Below, one piece after another: positions 1 to 6,297 of a stretch of 6,302 nt of DNA. Position numbers and translations under genes: made by a program. The notes under the pieces are model-generated. The model saw only the letters and a program-made list of their open reading frames with translations, did not search any database and was not told the DNA's origin. The stretch's first letter is position 1. Every line of letters begins with the position of its first letter. The stretch covers positions 1 through 6,302 of the forward strand of contig JAMOAC010000508.1 of the NCBI GenBank assembly GCA_023621975.1, given 5' to 3'. This DNA comes from Bacillota bacterium. GTDB lineage: Bacteria; Bacillota_A; Clostridia; Acetivibrionales; DUMB01.

Positions 1-2295
1 GGAAGCGGCATAGGCTGCCAAAAGATAGTCCGTATCGCTGAAGTTGGGGTCTTCCCTGTCGTCGAGTTCGCGCATGCTGTCAATCTGCCTTTTTACCTCC
101 TGCTCTATCTCCGGGTAGAGCTCATCCAGGTAAACCGTTTCTTCGGATGTCTGTTTCCGCAGAACCAGCAGTACGGTACCCTTTACATAGTTACCTTCCT
201 TTAGCCCTCCTGACTCGGTTTCCGTAGCAATGTTCCATGCTGCGGTGACACGCAAACCTGCCGCCCAGAGAATTAAGGTCAAGACTGCCCACACGCTCAC
301 ATTTTGGTGGGTAAACATGACAATCTGCATGCCGTTGTCAGGCATGTGCCTGGCCAAGTTGCGATAAATCTCCACCATGCTCTGGTTGAAGCTTTCGCCC
401 GCTCCTCTCACCGCAAGGGCCCTTTTACTGTCAGCATACCAATCAGGGAAGATGTCAAGGAGCATCTTTTTGTCCCATGCCAGGAAAAATTCAGACAGCT
501 CATGGTAGTTGACGGCATCCGCATACGGCGGGTCAGTAAGCCAAATGTCCGCTGTATTGTCAATTTGCCGGGAGTCAGCAGTTTTTAAAGCTATAAAGTC
601 ATGCCTGATTGCAAAGTTGTTTATGGAAAACAACCAGCTGTTTTTTAAATTTATAAGCCCCCGGGTTCCATAATTGAAAAGGGTGTTTAATGCCTGATTT
701 AGAAATGTATTTTGTGAATTCTCTACTCCTGCACCCGAGTGCCATACTCCTAATTTTGAGTTCCAGTCACAGCACTTGTTCACCCCCAACAGGCCCACGA
801 CTTTCTCTTTCTGTGTCCTTGCATGACGGTCCGTTAATTCCATCAGCAGCCCGTGCACCAAAAGCTGCCTGGGGTTGAACAGCTGGTGCCAGTATGTCCA
901 GCCTCTTTCCCTTATTACCTGGCTGGTATTATATCCTTCTTCAATCCTGCTGCTGGGAATATACCCCTTCTCCTGCCACTCTGCAAACCTTTCCTCCAAC
1001 AGCCGGATTACTTTCCTTTCCCTTTCCATGTCACCTTCGCTGGGCGCTGTGTAGTACCTTTCACTCCTTACGATTCCGCTTTCATCTGCATACTCCCTTT
1101 CATACCTCACACAGTAGAGCCGCTCCTGGAATACATCCTCAGCACGGGGCACAAACTCTTGCGCTTCCCAGCGGCGCAGACCGTATTCTATCGTACCGTC
1201 TTCATTCCTCCTGTCCCTGCGTATGGCTGTTATTGGTGTGGAGTTGCGGCAGTGAGGACAGTACAGGCTGTTGCCCCTTATCGTTGCCATTTTCTCTGCC
1301 TGTTCCATCTCCTCCCTGCCGACCCCTGATTTTATTTCTATCTCAAACCTCTTTCCTGCCTCATTTTCCTTTAATATCGCTACCGTCTTCGTACCTTTCC
1401 CGATTACCCATGAAGGCGCCAATGGCACCCGCCAGCCGCACTCAGGACACACTGTCTCGTTACAGTAAAGGTATGAGTTCGCCCTGTGCCCTTCTTCGTT
1501 GTGCTCTATGCCCCATTCACTGATCTGCCTGTCCGCAAGTTCAAATATCTTTTCCTGGAACTCCCTTATCTCCTTTATCTCTTCTTCACTGCTTCCGTTG
1601 ATGTTGAGCGCCGCCCAGGTCAGAAGCATGGCTATGGGGTTCAGGTCAGACGCATATACATCACAACCCATCCTCGCCGCTTCAAAGGGTACGCTTCCCC
1701 CACCGCAAAAACAGTCTCCCACTACAGGTATTTTGCCAAACCTTCTCACACCCAGTTCCTGCACAAGTTCCTGGAGGTTTGAAGCGTTGGTCCCAAGATA
1801 TTCGTTTATCTTTTCCCACTCACTTTCCGGAAGATTGTCAACCTCTTCAGGCCTTTTACAGTATGTGAGCTTCTGGTCATAGGACAGCCTGTTGAAAACC
1901 AGCCGCTGCAGCTTTTCCCTTTCTTCCCTGCTTATCCCTTTGCGGTAGGATATTTTGCCGTTATCCTCTTCAAAATACCTTTTTCTCTCTCCGGCAGTGA
2001 GATTGTCATAAATCTCCTGCACGGGTATGGATTTATATTTCCTCAGCCACAGCCCTTCTTCATCCATGGTCAGTATTTTCAGGAAAATTTCCCTGTCCTT
2101 CGCAGGGTTGTCGCCGGCTGGCATCAGCAGCCCCAAAAGCGCTGTCCTGACAAGAATAAGGGGCTTTCTGCCCCACCATTTTCCAAGCCCTGTAAGGGTT
2201 TGTCCAAGGTTTGCCTTCCTTTCCTTGTAGCTTTCCTTTGATACCTTGGATACCGGAAATTGCACTTCTATGAACGATTGCTCAGAATAAGTCAT
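1..2295 (-). CDS. DUF1156 family zinc-ribbon adenine-type DNA methyltransferase (3' end beyond window)
   Basis: I translated the minus strand by hand; it stays open from 2394 to position 1, giving 765 residues from the ATG at 2295, with no stop reached. The N-terminus has the DUF1156 hallmark (FIEVQFPVSK at residues 8-17, then TLTGLGKWWGRKPL at 33-46). SAM-binding motif I is GDCFCGGGS (193-201), followed by the acidic DLNP (217-220). The catalytic motif DPPY is at 588-591, typical of N6-adenine amino-methylases. Between them lie two cysteine knuckles, CPEC (283-286) and CPHC (346-349), forming a probable zinc ribbon, and a long region that may read the DNA target. Motif order I-insert-IV is alpha-like. 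The visible end (DYLLAAYAA, 756-764) is where family members usually continue for another 100-200 residues (from memory). Expected role: methylation of host DNA as self-marking, with DUF3780 and DUF499 upstream in the same operon. Start choice: ATG 2295 puts the conserved FIEVQ block near the N-terminus, but GTG 2394, two bases after the upstream stop, is possible. Neither has a strong RBS. Family certain; target sequence unknown. Confidence 0.93.
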   Translation of the reverse strand, partial: MTYSEQSFIEVQFPVSKVSKESYKERKANLGQTLTGLGKWWGRKPLILVRTALLGLLMPAGDNPAKDREIFLKILTMDEEGLWLRKYKSIPVQEIYDNLTAGERKRYFEEDNGKISYRKGISREEREKLQRLVFNRLSYDQKLTYCKRPEEVDNLPESEWEKINEYLGTNASNLQELVQELGVRRFGKIPVVGDCFCGGGSVPFEAARMGCDVYASDLNPIAMLLTWAALNINGSSEEEIKEIREFQEKIFELADRQISEWGIEHNEEGHRANSYLYCNETVCPECGWRVPLAPSWVIGKGTKTVAILKENEAGKRFEIEIKSGVGREEMEQAEKMATIRGNSLYCPHCRNSTPITAIRRDRRNEDGTIEYGLRRWEAQEFVPRAEDVFQERLYCVRYEREYADESGIVRSERYYTAPSEGDMERERKVIRLLEERFAEWQEKGYIPSSRIEEGYNTSQVIRERGWTYWHQLFNPRQLLVHGLLMELTDRHARTQKEKVVGLLGVNKCCDWNSKLGVWHSGAGVENSQNTFLNQALNTLFNYGTRGLINLKNSWLFSINNFAIRHDFIALKTADSRQIDNTADIWLTDPPYADAVNYHELSEFFLAWDKKMLLDIFPDWYADSKRALAVRGAGESFNQSMVEIYRNLARHMPDNGMQIVMFTHQNVSVWAVLTLILWAAGLRVTAAWNIATETESGGLKEGNYVKGTVLLVLRKQTSEETVYLDELYPEIEQEVKRQIDSMRELDDREDPNFSDTDYLLAAYAAS

Positions 2296-2394
2296 TTCCA
2301 CACCGCCATCTTCTGCTGTCTGTTTTATTGCTTTGTCTAATTGCCGTTGCCTGTTTACTTGCCTCACATAATCACTGTTGCCTGTACTTGCCAC
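2296..2394 (-). other. Possible N-terminal extension of the methyltransferase, or short spacer
   Basis: The methyltransferase frame remains open upstream of ATG 2295 to a GTG at 2394-2392; an in-frame TGA at 2403-2401 bounds it. The extra 33 residues would begin VASTGNSDYVRQ and are polar and charged, with no recognised motif. The GTG lies two bases after the DUF3780 stop TAG (2399-2397), an arrangement suited to translational coupling. The competing start at 2295 is preceded by a weak G-rich stretch (GGCGGTGTGG). An overlapping ATG at 2396 is in another frame and stops after ten codons. I cannot decide from sequence alone; comparison of family N-termini would. Confidence 0.4.
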
Positions 2395-2396
2395 AT

Positions 2397-2966
2397 CTAA
2401 TCATCTATTTTTCTGCCGATTAAAAAATCAAAAAGGTCCATTTGTCTATTGGTCTCTTCCACAGGGTTTTCTGTCAGGGCATATCTGACAGCTTTCCGCC
2501 AGCCTCTCTTGTCTTTCAGTCCTCCTGTGGCCGCATTGGTCATTGTAAAGAGCCACCAGCGTTCCTCCGGGCTTAACCCCAGCCAGTTTTTAATAGCAGT
2601 CGGAATAACCGAGGGGTCACAATCCTCAATTGCCCAGGCCAAAAGCACCATTTCTTTCCCAAAAAGTCGCTGGACGGGTACTTGCCCGATATGCCATTTG
2701 CCAACAGGAAGTTTTTCTTTTTTCAATCTGCTGTTAAATTCATCTTTCAGGGTACTTTCTATAAGTTTCCATTTGTGTTTGCCCAGCTCCACCTTTGGCT
2801 TGTCAGTTTTATAATTAATAGTTTGTACCTCTGTATTATCCTGCCACTCGAAACGCTCGAATATAATTACCATCCCTCCATTACCGCGGGGAATAACCAC
2901 CAGGAAATGGTGCTGGGACTCAGCAGGATCAAATCCAAAACCGAGTATTCGCCTTCTTTCCGACAT
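2397..2966 (-). CDS. DUF3780 family protein, small partner of the DUF499/DUF1156 system
   Basis: A complete 189-residue protein that I recognise as the DUF3780 family. The N-terminus (ILGFGFDPAESQHHFLVVIP, 7-26) looks like a beta-strand-rich start. The most family-typical block runs from LFGKEMVLLAWAIEDCDP (101-118) through NWLGLSPEERWWLFTMTNAA (127-146), and then GWRKAVRYALTENPVEE (155-171). No signal peptide, membrane segment, Walker motif, nuclease motif or DNA-binding helix is obvious, so it is probably cytoplasmic. The start is well supported: ATG 2966-2964 overlaps the ATPase stop as TAATG and has AGGAG at 2982-2978, 11 bases upstream. The family is known almost only from neighbourhoods with DUF499 ATPases and DUF1156 methylases, in which it is annotated as anti-phage-associated. 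The biochemical role is not known to me; an adaptor or specificity subunit is inference. Near-fixed position between ATPase and methylase argues for a shared complex or pathway. Confidence 0.92.
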   Translation of the reverse strand: MSERRRILGFGFDPAESQHHFLVVIPRGNGGMVIIFERFEWQDNTEVQTINYKTDKPKVELGKHKWKLIESTLKDEFNSRLKKEKLPVGKWHIGQVPVQRLFGKEMVLLAWAIEDCDPSVIPTAIKNWLGLSPEERWWLFTMTNAATGGLKDKRGWRKAVRYALTENPVEETNRQMDLFDFLIGRKIDD

Positions 2967-5900
2967 TATTGAACAATCTCCTGTTCTTTAAAATCTTGTA
3001 ATGATTTTTTCTGTGCGGCCACCCAGTCAAGAAATTCCTGGCCCGAGGCAAACCGCACTGTACCATAATCCAGGCTTATGTTTACTTTGCCTTCAGACAT
3101 AATATTATTTCTTACTGCATCTATACTGTTTTCCAGGCGCTCTATCTCCACTATCATGGAAGAATCAACGGTCAGCTCGACCCATCCTTTTTCTCCTCCG
3201 CCCTCATCTACCCTGTACAAGGTCACAATTACATCGGAAAGCTTTGCACCGTGTTTCTTCAGTAAGCCTAGCTCCTGGTAGGTCTCAGCCGTATCACTGG
3301 TTTTGCGCCTTCTATGCAGTTTCAGGGGTTTTTCTTTGTCAATGGCTATACTTTCCCCTTTTGCCCAGTCTATCTTTATTTGGAGAATTTCAGAATAAAT
3401 ACCCCGGGCTTCGGCAACTGCCAGAACAAAAGTAGAGCCTTTCGGGACGATAATCTCTCCATCGTAAATTCCGCCGTATTCTTTGGGATTTGAACCGTCT
3501 GTAGTATATCTAATTCTGGCTGCAGGTGCTGACAATAGTTCCACGACCTTGTCATCACCCCTTTCAAATATCCTGTACCTGAGGGTAATTTTATTCTGCC
3601 ACTCCACGGGGTCACCCGTTTCATGCTCTCCAGTGCTGTCTACGCATAAAAAGGACAGTTTCAATTCGCTTGTTTTGAATTCGTTCAGGTTCTCTATCAG
3701 GTTTGAAGCAGTCGTTGCAGGTGCCCCAATTTCGTAGTAAACTCTGTCTCCATACTGAGGAATAATCTTAAGGGTCGTCTCACCCGTCAAATCATCCCTG
3801 CGGAGCTCCTGGATCAGGACATTTGTTTTTTCTTTCGGGAAAGGAGGTTTTTCTATATAACCGCCATGCTCGCGCCAGATGCCCTTTTTCAGCATATCAT
3901 CCTTTAAATCATCCAAAGCCCTGGGCAAGTGCCACTGCCATACCGGGTTGGTAGCAGCACGTTCCTTAACATCACCCCAGCGCATTTCCTTCTGGGTAAA
4001 CAAGCGGCTCTCGCATTTTTTCCTGAAATTGTCATCAGTCACATCAACAGTAAACTTTTGCCTCTGCAAAAGAACATCCCTGACCTGTTTTTCTCCGTTG
4101 TAATCATTGCCTGTAAATTCCATGAAAAAGTCTGCCTTAAGCAATCCTGTTTTGGCAGGATAATATAACTGAACGAACGTTTCTCTGGCAGCCTGCAGCA
4201 GTTCAAGCTTGATCCTGTCCCGTTTTTCCTGGGCCTTTTGATATTGGGGATCGTTGGCAGATACTTTTTCTTCTTCCATTCTGGCAATAATTTCATTGAT
4301 CGCCCTGTGTTCCTTGGCAGCATGATAGAGCTTGTCCATAGTGCTTCTGGTGCCTGATAAAAACATCACCCTGTTCTTATAGCGTTCGTTTTCGTAAAAT
4401 TTCTGTAAATCAGGGTGCAGGCCCATTCCGCCCGCATAGGGTTCAAAAAGGACAAGGCTTACTTTGTCCTGTGAAAGCCTGATTTCATCAACTGCAGGAA
4501 AAACAAGCACTTCCTGATAGCAGTCTCCTAATGTCGGTTTGAACTTTTCCTCCAGGAATGTTCTTAATTCCTTTTTAGCACTTTCGTTATCGTAGGAATC
4601 TACAAGAGAATTCAATTCAGCAACAAGGTTTTTGGTATTTTTGAAATAGATTCTGCCATCCCTGTCAGTAAAGAGATACCATGCCCTCATGACAAATTCG
4701 TCCAGGGCCTTTTTGACCCTTGTAATATCTTTTCCCGGTTCGCACAAATACCCTATTGTCTCCTGCAGTGAAAGGCCCAGAAGTGCATTTGGAATATCGG
4801 CAAGGGATGCCACCAGGATCAATTTGGCCAATTCCTGCATATAAGTTTCTTTCACAGTCGCATCAATAATCTCGGCTACAGCCTTTCCGCCGGCTGCAAT
4901 ATCGTGGGCAATGGCATTGGTAAGGGAAGGCTTTATCTGGGTAATCGCCGTAAGCATTTCATGGTCGTTCAGGTCAAAATCATATACATTAACCAGGTAC
5001 TTTTCCTTAGCCTTTGGCTTTTCCCCTCTGTACAGCTGGGAAATTATAATCCTCATAATGCGGATCAGGCCACGTGTCTGCTGGAAGCCCGGGTTTTCCT
5101 TAAAGCGGGCATACAAGTCCCTGATGGAGGGGTGAAATGGGTAGGAATCCTTGATCCCTACAAAAACCTGTTCCGGAGACAGACTGGTATAACCCATCTG
5201 CCTTGCTTCAAGGACGGATTGTTTATATGCATTTGCAATATTGTTTATTTCGCTTTCATCAGGAAGCTCCTTAAAAAGCCTTTTTCTCAGGATATGGTAT
5301 ACTTCATCCGATGTGCTGCTTACAGGCTCAATATTCAAAGCGGAACGGTTAACCTCGTTTTCCAGTTCCTTGAAAGATGACTGCAGCAGCTCACTTCCGC
5401 TCTCGTATGTAGCTTTCAGGTCTGAAATAACAAGGCATACGTTGGAAAGTTCCTCTTTGCCCAATGCATTGAACAGGTTGGCAAGTGCAGTTGTTGTTAC
5501 AGTAGCCAGATTAGAGTCGCCGATGGTTTTCGCCTTTGCATTTTCCAGGTAGGGTGGCAGCTCATCCAGCAAAATAAGAAGCGGTTCGCCTTTTAACAGG
5601 TTAATCCATGCCGTCTGCCCGGGCGCCTGCAGAGGGCTGTAATAATCCTTAAACACTTCTTTTTTGCCCAACTGTTCGGCAATAGCCCCCCATATACCGT
5701 ACGGTGCATCGCTTTCTCTTCCGGTAAATGCCACAACCTTGATTTTCCCAAGATGGCTGTCTTTGAATCTGTCACCTATTACTTTCGGCCTGAATTCAGG
5801 ATACCTGGCCAAAAGCCCCAGGGCAATCATATTGTGTGTTTTTCCACCGCCCATGGACTGGGTAAGTTTGATCAGGCCAGTAGCTCCCTGCCTGTGGAAG

Positions 5901-6076
5901 CGCTTAAAAGCCGTTTCCAGCAAAACTTTCATTCCTTCCGTCAGGAAGTTTTCCTCAAAAAAGCGATGGGGGTCAATTCGGTTTTCAATTAAATCAGTCA
6001 GGTCCAAAACGTCATCCCTTTGCGTTTCATCAAAGACGCTTTCCCTTGGCGTACAGAGTTCAAACAAGGTTTTCAC
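2966..6076 (-). CDS. DUF499 family AAA+/P-loop ATPase of a defence cassette
   Basis: A 1036-residue cytoplasmic ATPase of the DUF499 (COG1483) family, about normal length. The N-terminal ATPase region shows Walker A as QSMGGGKTH (73-81; the first glycine of the classical loop is missing, which I recall as usual for the family). Walker B is LLILLDELPPY (166-176, D171/E172). A sensor-like strand VCLVISD lies at 213-219, and an arginine-rich helix (QTRGLIRIMR, 333-342) could supply trans-acting arginines. Residues about 580-635 are charged and helical. Near the C-terminus, RYTTDGSNP (856-864) followed by YDGEIIVPKG (871-880) matches the chitobiase C-terminal type beta-sandwich signature. The start is GTG 6076-6074, chosen because GAGAGGAG lies 9 bases upstream and no other start fits better. 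It is the first gene of a minus-strand operon and overlaps DUF3780 by one base. Known context: these ATPases pair with DUF1156 methylases in defence islands. Its substrate (DNA, or remodelling of a partner) is unknown; ATP-driven sensing or translocation is inference. Confidence 0.95.
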   Translation of the reverse strand: MKTLFELCTPRESVFDETQRDDVLDLTDLIENRIDPHRFFEENFLTEGMKVLLETAFKRFHRQGATGLIKLTQSMGGGKTHNMIALGLLARYPEFRPKVIGDRFKDSHLGKIKVVAFTGRESDAPYGIWGAIAEQLGKKEVFKDYYSPLQAPGQTAWINLLKGEPLLILLDELPPYLENAKAKTIGDSNLATVTTTALANLFNALGKEELSNVCLVISDLKATYESGSELLQSSFKELENEVNRSALNIEPVSSTSDEVYHILRKRLFKELPDESEINNIANAYKQSVLEARQMGYTSLSPEQVFVGIKDSYPFHPSIRDLYARFKENPGFQQTRGLIRIMRIIISQLYRGEKPKAKEKYLVNVYDFDLNDHEMLTAITQIKPSLTNAIAHDIAAGGKAVAEIIDATVKETYMQELAKLILVASLADIPNALLGLSLQETIGYLCEPGKDITRVKKALDEFVMRAWYLFTDRDGRIYFKNTKNLVAELNSLVDSYDNESAKKELRTFLEEKFKPTLGDCYQEVLVFPAVDEIRLSQDKVSLVLFEPYAGGMGLHPDLQKFYENERYKNRVMFLSGTRSTMDKLYHAAKEHRAINEIIARMEEEKVSANDPQYQKAQEKRDRIKLELLQAARETFVQLYYPAKTGLLKADFFMEFTGNDYNGEKQVRDVLLQRQKFTVDVTDDNFRKKCESRLFTQKEMRWGDVKERAATNPVWQWHLPRALDDLKDDMLKKGIWREHGGYIEKPPFPKEKTNVLIQELRRDDLTGETTLKIIPQYGDRVYYEIGAPATTASNLIENLNEFKTSELKLSFLCVDSTGEHETGDPVEWQNKITLRYRIFERGDDKVVELLSAPAARIRYTTDGSNPKEYGGIYDGEIIVPKGSTFVLAVAEARGIYSEILQIKIDWAKGESIAIDKEKPLKLHRRRKTSDTAETYQELGLLKKHGAKLSDVIVTLYRVDEGGGEKGWVELTVDSSMIVEIERLENSIDAVRNNIMSEGKVNISLDYGTVRFASGQEFLDWVAAQKKSLQDFKEQEIVQ
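2978..2982 (-). promoter_or_regulatory. Ribosome binding site of the DUF3780 gene
   Basis: AGGAG on the minus strand, 11 bases before ATG 2966. It lies inside the last codons of the ATPase gene. Together with the TAATG stop/start overlap it supports coupled translation with independent initiation. Confidence 0.7.
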
Positions 6077-6085
6077 TTTATTAAA

Positions 6086-6094
6086 CTCCTCTCT
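6086..6094 (-). promoter_or_regulatory. Strong ribosome binding site of the DUF499 gene
   Basis: Minus-strand AGAGAGGAG, 9 bases before the GTG at 6076. This near-consensus Shine-Dalgarno sequence fixes the start of the ATPase as GTG rather than a downstream ATG. Confidence 0.85.
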
Positions 6095-6134
6095 TGGTCT
6101 ATTTAATTACGGTTAAGTATTAAATGTCACATTA

Positions 6135-6163
6135 ATCCTAATTCCGCAACCATTTTTTATCAA
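6135..6163 (-). promoter_or_regulatory. Candidate sigma-70/sigma-A promoter for the ATPase-DUF3780-methyltransferase operon
   Basis: Minus-strand TTGATA (6163-6158; 5 of 6 to the -35 consensus), a 17-base spacer, then TAGGAT (6140-6135; 4 of 6 to the -10 consensus). Transcription would begin near 6128, leaving a leader of roughly 50 bases before the GTG. It is the best spaced pair I found in the 226-base upstream region. The region is AT-rich, so a chance match is possible. Confidence 0.45.
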
Positions 6164-6200
6164 TAATGGAGATAACCGATCTGTTTCATGTTATAGTCTC

Positions 6201-6263
6201 AAGTAGTGGTGTAAATTTCGTGGAGGCTAATTGACAAAAGTAACCACGATATGATTTCTACTT
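6201..6263. repeat. Interrupted imperfect inverted repeat in the divergent control region
   Basis: AAGTAG (6201-6206) and CGTGG (6219-6223) are mirrored by CCACG (6244-6248) and CTACTT (6258-6263). The inner arms are separated by 20 bases; the outer gaps are unequal (12 and 9 bases). It sits between the presumed minus-strand promoter and the right edge, and could be a paired operator for a dimeric regulator. Short, interrupted arms mean it could be chance. Confidence 0.25.
6231..6236 (+). promoter_or_regulatory. Possible -35 element (TTGACA) for a plus-strand gene beyond the right edge
   Basis: A perfect TTGACA on the plus strand, about 60 bases before a strong plus-strand Shine-Dalgarno. 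The only good -10 match downstream, TATGAT at 6250-6255, is just 13 bases away, too short for a standard promoter. At 17 bases the hexamer is a poor ATTTCT. It may still belong to a regulated promoter. Confidence 0.25.
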
Positions 6264-6297
6264 TATTAGGGAAACAAAACAAAACAAATAAAGTAGA
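6257..6297 (+). repeat. 11-bp perfect inverted repeat (leader hairpin or operator) overlapping a plus-strand RBS
   Basis: TCTACTTTATT (6257-6267) and AATAAAGTAGA (6287-6297) are exact reverse complements, separated by 19 A-rich bases (6268-6286). In a plus-strand transcript the stem can be lengthened by two G-U pairs (6255-6256 with 6298-6299), reaching into AGAGGAGG. It could be an RNA hairpin masking the ribosome site or a DNA operator. No U-run follows within the window, so it does not look like a terminator. Confidence 0.55.

Noticed and set aside
894..1523. Plus-strand open frame of 209 codons, and its overlapping neighbours at 853-1329 and 1486-1882
   Set aside because: They lie antisense to the methyltransferase. 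Their Ser/Pro/Leu/Phe-rich, low-complexity products are what AGG/GAA-rich sense codons give in reverse; no domain is seen.
2449..2972. Plus-strand open frames opposite DUF3780
   Set aside because: They mirror a recognised DUF3780 gene and show no family resemblance themselves.
4904..5380. Plus-strand 158-codon open frame
   Set aside because: Antisense to the well-supported ATPase gene, no RBS or recognisable domain; a shadow frame.
6172..6194. ATAAC ... GTTAT short inverted repeat
   Set aside because: Only five base pairs with a 13-base gap in AT-rich DNA; expected by chance.
6231..6255. TTGACA plus TATGAT as a plus-strand promoter
   Set aside because: The spacer is only 13 bases, outside the working range for sigma-70/sigma-A, so I list only the -35-like element at low confidence.
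6257..6297. Inverted repeat as a rho-independent terminator
   Set aside because: The stem is AT-rich, the loop is long and no T-run follows on either side; position next to a ribosome site fits a leader or operator better.
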